Assembly: GCA_934691925.1 (NCBI GenBank)
Contig: CAKUTI010000003.1
Span: 1-64,000 of the forward strand
Direction of reading: 5' to 3'
Length of the DNA stretch: 64,000 bases
Origin: an uncultured Treponema sp.
Lineage (GTDB): Bacteria > Spirochaetota > Spirochaetia > Treponematales > Treponemataceae
Below, one piece after another: positions 1-7,922 of the stretch. A model generated the notes under the pieces. That model did not search any database. It worked only from the letters and a program-made list of their open reading frames with translations, and was not told the origin of the DNA. Numbering within the stretch: the first letter of the stretch is position 1; every line of letters starts with the position of its first letter. The position numbers and the translations under genes were made by a program.

Positions 1-123
1 ATCTGCCTGAAAGAGGGTGTCTTCTTGTTCAAAATTGAGAAAAAAGATATAGAAGCAAGCAGATTCCAAGATAAAGCTGCGCTTCACATAGAAATGCTGC
101 TTAAATATCTTGTTTCAACTTGA
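1..123 (+). CDS. 3' end of an unrecognised gene (partial)
   Basis: An open frame enters from the left edge and stops at TGA 121-123. The visible 40 residues end in HIEMLLKYLVST. I do not recognise the family. The frame is the same one used by the glycosyltransferase remnant that follows directly after the stop, so this could be a neighbouring gene, a recombination junction, or the broken front part of that gene. The other two forward frames are full of stops here. Confidence 0.3.
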   Translation: MCLKEGVFLFKIEKKDIEASRFQDKAALHIEMLLKYLVST

Positions 124-855
124 TATTACAATCTACCAAAAATATGTTTTTTATTTGCAGATATTGTTGACTCTTATAAAAAAGGTTTTGACATAAACAT
201 TGCAAAAAATAAATTTGATGCACTGTTTTCATTTGATAAAGAAGATTCTGAAAAATATCAACTATTTTATTATCCCCATATAGTGCCGTTTCCTGCCAAT
301 ATAGAAATTCAGAATGCCCGTGGGGGGGGGCAAAAGTATAGTATATATTTTATGGGAAGAGCAAAAAATCGTTTATGCCTGCTTGTTGAAATATATAAAA
401 AGCTAAAGCAGAACGGAATAAAAGTTTTGTTTGAAATCGCAGGAACAAAAGAAAGCGAACGGACATTTTTTGATGAAAATTTCCAATATATAGATTTTAT
501 TCCATACAAAGAATATCTAAGAAGATGCTCAAATGCAGATTGCTTACTTGAAGTTATGCAGTCAACTTCCAACACCGGTTATACAACAAGAGTTCTGGAA
601 GCTATTTCTTTGAACAAAAAACTTATCTCAAATAATCAGGATTTAATAAATGCCTCTTTTTATAATAAAGATATGTTGTCAACTTTCACATCGGCAAGCG
701 ATTTTAATATAGAATTCTTAAATAAATCTGAAACCTCTTTGCATTGGAATTATGATAGCTATCAGTATTCAGCGAACAAGTTGCTGTTGTTTTTAAAAGA
801 GTATTTATATAAAAATGATAATAGATTATTCTTACTTCAATATAATTTGCGATAG
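124..855 (+). pseudogene. 5'-truncated glycosyltransferase-like protein (surface polysaccharide)
   Basis: The frame is open from just after a stop at 121-123 to TAG 853-855. It encodes the C-terminal part of a glycosyltransferase-like family seen in polysaccharide clusters. Recognisable stretches are FDALFSFDKEDSEKY (about nt 205-260), YFMGRAKNRL after the G tract, and YTTRVLEAISLNKKLISNN near nt 580-640. The N-terminal part of a typical member (about 100 residues) is missing and no ATG with a ribosome site precedes the conserved region; the first in-frame candidate is a GTG at 283 in mid-domain. A run of nine G lies at 322-330. The 3' end overlaps the convergent gene on the minus strand by 24 nt. 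It is probably a remnant, or an OFF-state variant whose upstream part lies in another arrangement. Family assignment is from memory of motifs. Confidence 0.55.
322..330 (+). repeat. Homopolymeric G tract, 9 nt, in coding sequence
   Basis: Nine consecutive G encode three glycines (ARGGGQ) inside the glycosyltransferase remnant. Tracts of this length are prone to slipped-strand mispairing and drive phase variation in spirochaetes and other bacteria. A change of one base would shift the frame. Confidence 0.85.
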
Positions 856-2034
856 CTGCTCCAAGTCGTTTTTCTGAATTTCACTTATATAAGAAAATCT
901 TTTTATTCCTTTTTCAGAGTAATTTCTATAAATTTCTTTATCAGAAAGTTGTAGTATTCTATTCTTGATTTCATAAATCGAATATGGGTCGAAATAAACC
1001 GCCGCATTTCCGCAAACTTCTGGAATAGAAGATGAGCCAGAAGCTATGACAGGAACTCCATACTTCATTGCAGATAGTGGCGGATAACCAAAACCTTCGT
1101 TTAATGATGAATATATAAAAGCATAAGAATTTTTGAAAAGAGATTCTAATTCATCACGTTCTATATAATTTAATAATACAAAATTTTCTTTATGTTTTAT
1201 CTCTTTTTCAAATATTTTTTTATTTATAACACCTGTAAGCACTAATTTATAATCACAAAATTTTTTGTCATCAAGTATCATTTCAAAAGCTTGAACTGCT
1301 CTTATTGCATTTTTTATCCAACGTTCAGCATTTGTAACTAAAAAGTATTTTTTCACATCAATATTAATCTTTTCTTTTATTTCTGCAAATTCAATTGATT
1401 TTATTGAATTGTTTTCTAGTTGGTTGAAAGACGGGGAATAGCAAACTTTTATATTTTCTTCCTTGATTTGAGGATAAAAAGAGAGAATGGAAAATTTTGA
1501 ATGATTTGAAACTGTGATAATTTTTATATTTGGTCGAATTAAATTATTAATGCTGCTGTTTGCTACGATTTTTTTTATTTCTTTTTCTTTAAAAAGAGAT
1601 TGTTTTATAAGCTTTTTTATTATGTTGAATTTTTGTTTCTTTGTTGAACAGTATCGCAGTTCTGTAGAATTTGCAGGCATTTCTATTTGTCTAAGACCAT
1701 GAATTGTCAATATGGTTTCACAAAAGTCTAAATTCCATCCAAGGCTTTGCTGTATTAATGGTGAATAGAAACGGTCTATTTTATATTTCTGTAGAATTTC
1801 AGCAGGTTTTATTTCTTCTATATCAATAAGTGTAACTGCAAGACTTTTTGCTTTTTCAATTAAATCTGCATTTACATATCTTGAAGAATCGTATGCAGCA
1901 TATAAATTTATATTATCTTTATTATAGCTATAAATAACTTTATTAAATACTACTTCTGCGTAGTCCCCCCCCCCGTGAAATTTAGAATCTCTGATAGGCT
2001 GGGTGCTGGTTAAATCAAAAAGAATATTTTTCAT
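832..2034 (-). CDS. Glycosyltransferase family 4 (surface polysaccharide), phase-variation candidate
   Basis: A 400-residue glycosyltransferase of the GT-B fold, GT4 type. The C-terminal nucleotide-sugar half carries NEGFGYPPLSAMKYGVPVIA and then SIPEVCGNAAVYFDP, the EX7E-type signature of retaining GT4 enzymes. It is expected to add a sugar from an NDP- or GDP-donor to a lipid-linked polysaccharide at the cytoplasmic face. The N-terminal motif HGGGDYAEVVF is encoded across a run of ten C on the + strand (1965-1974), near codon 21, so a one-base slip would truncate the protein early. The start overlaps the flippase stop by 4 nt (ATGA), implying translational coupling in the Wzi-flippase-glycosyltransferase operon. 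Donor and acceptor cannot be read from sequence. Confidence 0.85.
   Translation of the reverse strand: MKNILFDLTSTQPIRDSKFHGGGDYAEVVFNKVIYSYNKDNINLYAAYDSSRYVNADLIEKAKSLAVTLIDIEEIKPAEILQKYKIDRFYSPLIQQSLGWNLDFCETILTIHGLRQIEMPANSTELRYCSTKKQKFNIIKKLIKQSLFKEKEIKKIVANSSINNLIRPNIKIITVSNHSKFSILSFYPQIKEENIKVCYSPSFNQLENNSIKSIEFAEIKEKINIDVKKYFLVTNAERWIKNAIRAVQAFEMILDDKKFCDYKLVLTGVINKKIFEKEIKHKENFVLLNYIERDELESLFKNSYAFIYSSLNEGFGYPPLSAMKYGVPVIASGSSSIPEVCGNAAVYFDPYSIYEIKNRILQLSDKEIYRNYSEKGIKRFSYISEIQKNDLEQLSQIILK
1965..1974 (-). repeat. Homopolymeric G tract, 10 nt, in glycosyltransferase gene
   Basis: Ten C on the + strand read as ten G in the gene. They encode the three glycines and the first base of the Asp codon in HGGGDY near residue 21 of the GT4 protein. 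In the present length the gene is in frame (ON). Confidence 0.85.
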
Positions 2035-3584
2035 TTTTTTGCAGTCCTTTTTATTGAGAATGTAAGTTTCAGAATTTTTGAAACAAAAATATACGCAATA
2101 CAGAACAATATTGTTGCAACTGCTCCTGTTGTTAGCAGTGTAAAAATGAAAGTTCTCGTTGCATCAAGTTTTGGAATAAATTTTGTTGCCGCAAATGTTA
2201 TTACACAAATTGAAATGCTTATAGTTGCAATCATTCCCTCAAATAGAAAATATTTAACAGCCTTATTATTTTTATAGTAAAGTTTGAATAAAAATTGTCC
2301 GTTCCAATAGTGTCCAACTGTGGTTGATATTACTGTAGCAAGTATGATTCCATATATTCCCAGCAATTTTACAAGCATAAAATTTCCAATAAGATTCAAC
2401 AAGGATTCTGCGATAGCCCTATATTTTCCATCCCACCACATGCCAGAAGCATTAAAATACAGAGAATTCATGTCTCCTGACTTCATTATATAAAAATAAG
2501 AGCATAATAAAACAACAGCTCCGAATGGCATAAGAAATTCTTTTCCAAGCCAAAGTTCCATAAATGGCTGGTACATACATAACATGCAAGTTGTGCACCA
2601 GCCAACGAAAAGTGTGTAAAGCAGATTGAATTTCTTTAGATTCTCATAGTTTTTTTCTTTTGTTTCAGTTTGAAGTGTATTGCCAATGCCGGCCTGTAAA
2701 GAATTTATTACTATATTTAGTATTCCAGTTATCGTTGAAATAACAAGAAGATAGTTTGAATAAATTGTTGTCATTGCAAGTCCAAGAAATGCGCTTATAA
2801 AAATGCTGTCGAAACTGTTTCTTGAAGTCATCGCAAGCTTACTTATCATCAATCCTGCGACTTTTTTTCTTATGTCTTTTTTTACTGATATGCTAAGTTT
2901 TCCCTTGCAAGAATATTCAGGGAACATTCTTTTTGTCGCAATTCCAACCATAACATTGTTAAGAACCGTAAAAATCGGCATCATTAAGACATATAAATAA
3001 TAATTTTTTATTGTAACGAGAATAAGCAGCTGGCAGATATTCATCAGTCCTTGGGTTATTGTAAGGATATTGCTTATTACATCCCGTCTTTGGTGAGCAT
3101 TTAACAGCGAATTTTTATAACCAAATAAAAGATAGCTTAAAGATGTGTTTACTAAATAAATGCTGTAAAGCAAATATATATTTATGTCCTGCGGAACATT
3201 TCCCTTTATAAGATGCGGCAGGAATGGCATTAAAGCTGTTCCCAATGCAAGGATGACAAGCCCGATTATAAAATAAACCCGTTTGTAAAAATTAAGAAGC
3301 GCGCAGATTGTATCTTTATCATCTTCTGCGATTGGTTTGTACATGGAGTAGACAACAGCGCTTGCAAAGCCAAGTTCAGTAAGATTCAGCACCTGCAAGA
3401 TTGACGAGAAAAGACTGTTGAGTCCCGCATACTCAATTCCAATTTTCTTGATAAGGACAGTTCTTATTAAAAACGGGAAAAATATAGTAAAAATTTTATT
3501 GAACATCCCGCTGTATATATTCCTGACAGCATTTTTTGTACGAGAAAGTTTTATTTTTGTTTTTGATGATTCTTGTTCTGGCAA
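2031..3584 (-). CDS. Wzx-like polysaccharide flippase (MOP/PST superfamily)
   Basis: A 517-residue integral membrane protein with about 12-14 hydrophobic segments spread over its whole length. It has the N-terminal pattern of polysaccharide exporters (RNIYSGMFNKIFTIFFPFLI, then GLNSLFSSILQVLNLTELG). Such proteins flip undecaprenyl-linked repeat units from the cytoplasmic to the periplasmic face of the inner membrane. It lies 11 nt downstream of the Wzi-like gene and overlaps the next glycosyltransferase by 4 nt, which fits one operon for surface polysaccharide export. No polymerase (Wzy) is visible in this window; the rest of the locus probably lies to the left. Confidence 0.85.
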   Translation of the reverse strand: MPEQESSKTKIKLSRTKNAVRNIYSGMFNKIFTIFFPFLIRTVLIKKIGIEYAGLNSLFSSILQVLNLTELGFASAVVYSMYKPIAEDDKDTICALLNFYKRVYFIIGLVILALGTALMPFLPHLIKGNVPQDINIYLLYSIYLVNTSLSYLLFGYKNSLLNAHQRRDVISNILTITQGLMNICQLLILVTIKNYYLYVLMMPIFTVLNNVMVGIATKRMFPEYSCKGKLSISVKKDIRKKVAGLMISKLAMTSRNSFDSIFISAFLGLAMTTIYSNYLLVISTITGILNIVINSLQAGIGNTLQTETKEKNYENLKKFNLLYTLFVGWCTTCMLCMYQPFMELWLGKEFLMPFGAVVLLCSYFYIMKSGDMNSLYFNASGMWWDGKYRAIAESLLNLIGNFMLVKLLGIYGIILATVISTTVGHYWNGQFLFKLYYKNNKAVKYFLFEGMIATISISICVITFAATKFIPKLDATRTFIFTLLTTGAVATILFCIAYIFVSKILKLTFSIKRTAKK

Positions 3585-3595
3585 TTAAATAATTC

Positions 3596-5311
3596 CTATA
3601 GTCTGTATTTTATACAAACCTCAAAATTACAGTTGCGTAATTCTGAAGTTCCGATAGTTTCTTGATTTTCATTTCTTGTATTGTATACAGGATTTATTAT
3701 TAAATCGAATATTGCGCCAGCTGTTGCGGAAAGGCTTTTTGTAAAAAAATATGTAGTTGTTGCTCCAAAATAGTAATTTGCTTTGAATGCATGCGTATAT
3801 TTTATCGCTGTTTCATTTGTATTTGAATTTATTGCCTTTGCATAGATATAGTTATTGTCTGGATTATTTCTGCCTATACACAAAAATGTAGAGCCTTTTG
3901 GATAATAGATTCTATATTCGAGGTGCTGGGAATTTCCTCCATAACCAATTCCAGAGCCTAGCCACTGTCCCCTGTTTGTGTAGCCCTGAGTGATTTGATA
4001 ATGAAAACCGAAACTGTATGGGCCAGAAAGCTGGTAGTTTTGAGACATTTCTGTGTTGCTCCATTCAAAAATGAGCTCGCTGTGGATTTTTTTCTCTTCT
4101 GAAATTGTAATTGCTTTTTTTGCACCTACAGTGTATGCCATTGTATGAGTAAGATAACGCTGATAGCCTTTAAATCCACCTCCTGGCGCATAATCGTCAG
4201 TTCCGATTTCTCCATATATTTCAAATCCTACAGAAGGGAACAAATAATCTGCTGTAAAAGAAAATTTCTGATCTTCTCCAGCTTCTTGCTCTCCTACATG
4301 AGTATTTTTTCCTACTGGAATTACGTATTTTAAGTTTTCTCGGCTTACTTTTACAAGGCAAGTTCTGTTTAATCCGAGTATTAATCCTGATAAAAAGGAA
4401 GGAGCATAACTAAATGTAAATCCATGAATTAAGTTATGGTCATTGCTAGATTCATTGTCAAAATATTTTGATTCTGTGAGATAGCCTGTCCAAATTCTTC
4501 CTTCGACATAGCCAATATTCCAATCAAAATGCGGTATATGGATTTCTGTTTTTCTTAGACCTACATCAAATTTTGGATAAGTTGCGGCGTTGTTGGAATG
4601 AAGCATTGGATTCAAAAATGCAGGTCCTAGCCAGATCGCCTGTGTTCCGAACCCTGCTGTAAGTTTTTTCCATGACCATCGGACTTCTGTGTCTCCCCAG
4701 TCAAAAGTCCAAAATGACGAATCTCCGAATCGCTGCGGAGCGTCTGCACCGATATTGTTTCCGTATCCCCAGGTATATGCATATTTGTTTGTATAATATG
4801 CGCTGTTGTCAACTAGCTCAAATTCCTTATTCTGGCTCCAGCTTAACTGCGGCTTGAATGTCAGCTCCAGTCCGTAGGCTTCAAGTCTTGCGCCGGCTGT
4901 AAGGCTTGTGTTGTAGCCTTTTCCTTGCCAGAGCGCGCCGTCGTTCTGGCCGTATGGGGCTTTTGTGTTGTATGAACTGAACCATTCCGGGCCGTAGAGC
5001 TTTAGCTTTACGCTGCGGTCGATTCCTGCTGTGAACCAGTTTGTTGCTGTTGTGTCTGATTCGTACAATGTGCGCTTTGTTCCGAGATTATTGTCTTTCC
5101 AAATGTGGGCTTCGTCCGTAATCTGCCATTCGCTGTCGCTTAATGTGCGGTAGTTGAGCGTAGGGCGTTCTGCCTGTCCTGTAAGGCTTAAAAAGTCGTA
5201 GTATTCTTCTTCTGTTGATTTTAGGGCTTCCTGGGCGAATGCAGACGGAATTAAAAATGAATACAAAACTGCAGTGAGAAACAATATTTTCTTTTTGAAG
5301 CTATAGAACAT
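3596..5311 (-). CDS. Wzi-like capsule assembly outer-membrane protein
   Basis: A 571-residue exported protein. The signal peptide is clear (basic start, hydrophobic core, SAFA then QEA, cleavage near residue 26). The mature part is rich in aromatic alternating strands, as in an outer-membrane beta-barrel, and carries conserved segments of the Wzi/CapW family: NDGALWQGKGYNTSLTAG, YGLELTFKPQLSWSQN, DAPQRFGD, and FGTQAIWLGPAFLNPMLHSNN. Wzi proteins anchor or assemble capsule-type polysaccharide at the cell surface. It is the first gene of the minus-strand operon with the flippase and the GT4 gene. The C-terminus ends FEVCIKYRL, consistent with a last beta-strand. Treponemes lack classical LPS, so the polysaccharide handled here is unknown. 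Confidence 0.85.
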   Translation of the reverse strand: MFYSFKKKILFLTAVLYSFLIPSAFAQEALKSTEEEYYDFLSLTGQAERPTLNYRTLSDSEWQITDEAHIWKDNNLGTKRTLYESDTTATNWFTAGIDRSVKLKLYGPEWFSSYNTKAPYGQNDGALWQGKGYNTSLTAGARLEAYGLELTFKPQLSWSQNKEFELVDNSAYYTNKYAYTWGYGNNIGADAPQRFGDSSFWTFDWGDTEVRWSWKKLTAGFGTQAIWLGPAFLNPMLHSNNAATYPKFDVGLRKTEIHIPHFDWNIGYVEGRIWTGYLTESKYFDNESSNDHNLIHGFTFSYAPSFLSGLILGLNRTCLVKVSRENLKYVIPVGKNTHVGEQEAGEDQKFSFTADYLFPSVGFEIYGEIGTDDYAPGGGFKGYQRYLTHTMAYTVGAKKAITISEEKKIHSELIFEWSNTEMSQNYQLSGPYSFGFHYQITQGYTNRGQWLGSGIGYGGNSQHLEYRIYYPKGSTFLCIGRNNPDNNYIYAKAINSNTNETAIKYTHAFKANYYFGATTTYFFTKSLSATAGAIFDLIINPVYNTRNENQETIGTSELRNCNFEVCIKYRL

Positions 5312-5441
5312 TATATTAAAACCATTTTAAGTATTATGAATATGTTAATGAAAAAGAAGTTCTTTGAAAACATTTTATTCCAAGAAAATCTGAAATTGCA
5401 TATGAGTTTTAGTAATGAATTTGTTTTTTCCCGCTTGGTTC

Positions 5442-5470
5442 TTGCCAAAACAAATTTAATTCGCTATCAT
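5442..5470 (+). promoter_or_regulatory. Sigma70-type promoter of asnB
   Basis: TTGCCA at 5442-5447 and TATCAT at 5465-5470 with 17-bp spacing. The predicted start near 5477 places the hexaloop hairpin almost at the 5' end of the transcript. Confidence 0.65.
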
Positions 5471-5479
5471 ATAAAAGTA

Positions 5480-5546
5480 GCAACGAAGAGGTTGCAGATG
5501 AACTTTTTGGATTTTTCTAGAAGGGTTGTCTGCAGCCTCTTTTTTT
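5480..5546 (+). promoter_or_regulatory. asnB leader attenuator: hexaloop hairpin overlapping an intrinsic terminator
   Basis: Hairpin 1 pairs GCAAC 5480-5484 with GTTGC 5491-5495 around a six-base loop GAAGAG. The terminator pairs 5488-5499 with 5528-5539 (12 pairs counting two G-U) and is followed by seven T (5540-5546). The 3' arm of hairpin 1 lies inside the 5' arm of the terminator, so the two exclude each other. This is the geometry of ANTAR/NasR-type antitermination. The loop has G at position 4 but G rather than A at position 1. The terminator ends about 190 nt before the asnB start. Confidence 0.7.
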
Positions 5547-5563
5547 GTTTTAAAGCTTCAGAT

Positions 5564-5700
5564 GCGTTAGCGCTGGTAGCCCCCGAAGTTGTTTTGCGGC
5601 GATTTTGCTTGCTTTGCCGCGAGCAAAACAATGAGCGTTAGCGAAGGGGCGAACATAGCGACCCGAAGCTGAGCGCTTGCGCGAAGCTGAGGGAAACGCC
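5564..5700 (+). repeat. Structured intergenic repeat, copy A
   Basis: A 137-bp element nearly identical in long blocks to copy B at 12993-13140. Its ends are inverted (GCGTT and AACGC). Inside are further complementary arms (TTGTTTTGC and GCAAAACAA) and a small tip hairpin GCGC-TT-GCGC. It sits in the transcribed asnB leader, between the attenuator and the ribosome binding site. Confidence 0.8.
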
Positions 5701-5734
5701 TTTTTTTGATGTTCTTTTGAATTTGGAGGTTTTT

Positions 5735-7495
5735 ATGTGTGGATTTGTTGGAGCTTTTGATTTGAACAGCGGCTCTGAGCCGATAGACAAAGGTCTTAAG
5801 GAGCAGCTTAGAAAGCAGGTTCTTGAGATGTCGCGCACAATCCGCCACCGCGGACCGGACTGGACTGGAGTCTACACTGGAGACAATGCGATTTTGAGCC
5901 ACGAAAGGCTTGCGATTGTCGATCCGTTTTCTGGAAAGCAGCCGCTTGTCTCTGACGACGGAAAAATCATTCTTGCTGTGAACGGCGAAATCTACAATCA
6001 TCAGAAAATCCGCGAGGAATTCAAGGGAAAATACAATTTCAAAACGCTTTCTGACTGTGAGGTGATAATTCCGCTTTACAAGGAATATTCGAAAAACGGA
6101 ACTTTCGGAGAGATGATAGAGCGTCTCTCGGGAATTTTCGCTTTCGCGCTTTATGACAGCGAGAATGACGTTTATCTGATTGGAAGAGACGAAATCGGCG
6201 TTATTCCGCTTTACCAGGGCTGGGACAAGGCTGGAAGATATTTTGTCGCTTCCGAGCTGAAAGCTCTTGAAGGACATTGCCAGACAATCGAAGAATTTCC
6301 GAACGGCTGCTATTTTTATTCAAAAGACGAGAAGCCTGTGAAATGGTACAGGCGAAGCTGGGAATCTTACGAGAATGTGAAGGACAATCCGCGCGCGACA
6401 GACGACAAGGGCGAGATTATAAATCCGAGCGTTATTGAGAAAGTGAGAAACGGACTTGAGTCGGCGGTGCGCCAGCAGCTTATGAGCGATGTTCCTTACG
6501 GCGTGCTTCTTTCAGGCGGCCTTGACTCTTCTATAATTGCCGCAATCACGCAGAAATATTCAAAAAAGCGCGTCGAGTCTGATTCAAAAGAAGCGGCCTG
6601 GTGGCCTCAGCTTCACTCGTTTGCAATCGGTCTTGAAGGCTCGCCTGACCTTGTGGCGGCGAAAAAGGCTGCCGACTACATCGGAACGATTCACCACGAG
6701 ATTCATTTTACGATTCAGGAGGCTCTTGACGCTCTCGAGGACGTTATTTATCACATCGAGACTTATGACATCACGACTGTGCGTGCCTCAACTCCGATGT
6801 ATCTTCTTGCCCGCGCGATAAAGGCTATGGGAATCAAGATGGTCTTGTCAGGAGAGGGAAGCGACGAGCTTTTCGGAGGCTATCTTTATTTTCACAAGGC
6901 TCCAAACGCGAAAGAATTTCATGAGGAGCTGGTCAGAAAAATGAGCAAGCTTCATCTTTATGACTGCCTGCGCGCAAACAAAAGCCTTATGGCGTGGGGA
7001 GTCGAGGGGCGTGTTCCGTTCTTGGACAAGGAATTTATCGACATTGCGATGGAGCTTAACCCGAGCGACAAGATGAACATAAAGCTTCCAGACGGCAAGC
7101 AGCGCATGGAAAAATGGATTTTGCGCAAGGCGTTTGAGGATATGCTTCCATCTGAAATCTGCTGGCGGCAGAAAGAGCAGTTCTCAGACGGAGTCGGCTA
7201 CAACTGGATTGACACTTTGAAGGCGATGACGGAAGAAAAGGTTAGCGACGCGGAATTTGCCCGGCGCGAGAACAGATTCCCAGTAAACACGCCAAAGACA
7301 AAGGAAGAGTATTACTACCGCGAAATCTATTCAAAACTTTTCCCGAGCGACAGCGCGGCAAAGGTTGTTCCGCATGAGGCTGGCGTTGCCTGCTCAACTG
7401 CGAAAGCTCTCGAGTGGGATGCCGCATGGAAAAACATGGACGAGCCGAGCGGACGCGCAATTTCCGGCGTTCATGACAAGGCATATAATAAATAG
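5735..7495 (+). CDS. asnB: Asparagine synthase (glutamine-hydrolysing), AsnB
   Basis: Makes asparagine from aspartate, ATP and glutamine. The start is set by GGAGGT at 5725-5730 and by the need for Cys2: the protein opens MCGFVGAFD, the N-terminal nucleophile of class II glutamine amidotransferases after Met removal. A reading that starts 18 nt earlier would bury this cysteine. The amidotransferase domain fills about residues 1-200 (HRGPDW, LSHERLAIVDP, NGEIYNH). The synthetase domain has the ATP-pyrophosphatase loop LSGGLDSS near residue 259 and GEGSDELFGGY further on. Length 586 residues is slightly above the usual 550-560. It is monocistronic, with its own attenuator upstream and a terminator downstream, and is expected to be controlled with the other glutamine-related units. 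Confidence 0.95.
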   Translation: MCGFVGAFDLNSGSEPIDKGLKEQLRKQVLEMSRTIRHRGPDWTGVYTGDNAILSHERLAIVDPFSGKQPLVSDDGKIILAVNGEIYNHQKIREEFKGKYNFKTLSDCEVIIPLYKEYSKNGTFGEMIERLSGIFAFALYDSENDVYLIGRDEIGVIPLYQGWDKAGRYFVASELKALEGHCQTIEEFPNGCYFYSKDEKPVKWYRRSWESYENVKDNPRATDDKGEIINPSVIEKVRNGLESAVRQQLMSDVPYGVLLSGGLDSSIIAAITQKYSKKRVESDSKEAAWWPQLHSFAIGLEGSPDLVAAKKAADYIGTIHHEIHFTIQEALDALEDVIYHIETYDITTVRASTPMYLLARAIKAMGIKMVLSGEGSDELFGGYLYFHKAPNAKEFHEELVRKMSKLHLYDCLRANKSLMAWGVEGRVPFLDKEFIDIAMELNPSDKMNIKLPDGKQRMEKWILRKAFEDMLPSEICWRQKEQFSDGVGYNWIDTLKAMTEEKVSDAEFARRENRFPVNTPKTKEEYYYREIYSKLFPSDSAAKVVPHEAGVACSTAKALEWDAAWKNMDEPSGRAISGVHDKAYNK

Positions 7496-7551
7496 AAAGA
7501 AAATATCCAGAAGTTTTACAGCTGATTGAAATAGGCTATTTTCTGAAAATG

Positions 7552-7601
7552 AAAACGGCTTCAGCAGACTTGCTATCGGAAGTTTGCTGAAGCCGTTTTT
7601 T
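7552..7601 (+). terminator. Intrinsic terminator of asnB
   Basis: A long stem pairs the segment around AACGGCTTCAGCA (from 7552) with TGCTGAAGCCGTT (to 7597) and runs into a T tract. It lies about 60 nt after the asnB stop. Confidence 0.85.
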
Positions 7602-7922
7602 GTTTTTATATTTAGTTCTGATTTCATCTTCGCCTTAATTTTTCAATTCCATTTTCGTTTCGATTTTGATTTTTCGATTTCGTTTCTGTTCCGATGTTTT
7701 GATTTTATTTCATCGCTGAACAGATAAAATTATCTTGAATCTGGTTATACAAACAACTTTGAAAAATCTATAGATTGATAATATCAAAAAAAATGAACAA
7801 GCCAGATAAGAAAAGAAGATAAAAATATTGAAGAATATCTGATTGGAAGCTCGTTTTTTTTGACTGTTCTTTTGCTTTTTGTGTGCACGCTGAAAGCAAA
7901 AAACTGCTTCGATGGAGGATTT
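7602..7922 (+). other. AT-rich intergenic region before the ABC importer
   Basis: About 320 bp with no credible reading frame. It must hold the promoter of the importer operon, but I see no clear -35/-10 pair. TTTGCTTT near 7870 and AAAGCAAA near 7894 can pair, without a T tract, so I do not call a terminator or attenuator here. The end carries the GGAGG ribosome site (7914-7918) of the lipoprotein gene. Confidence 0.5.

Noticed and set aside
1..123. C-terminal end of a transposase
   Set aside because: The 40 visible residues match no transposase C-terminus I can recall and no terminal inverted repeat is seen; left as unknown.
5336..5641. A 101-codon frame upstream of asnB
   Set aside because: It crosses the asnB promoter, attenuator and repeat copy A, has no family resemblance, and is explained better as regulatory DNA.
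7864..7905. Attenuator before the ABC importer
   Set aside because: The complementary TTTGCTTT/AAAGCAAA pair has no T run, and no hexaloop hairpin of the nitrogen type is present.
7860..7922. Extension of the binding lipoprotein by 21 residues upstream
   Set aside because: The ATG at 7923 has GGAGG and gives a proper lipoprotein signal peptide; the extension would spoil it.
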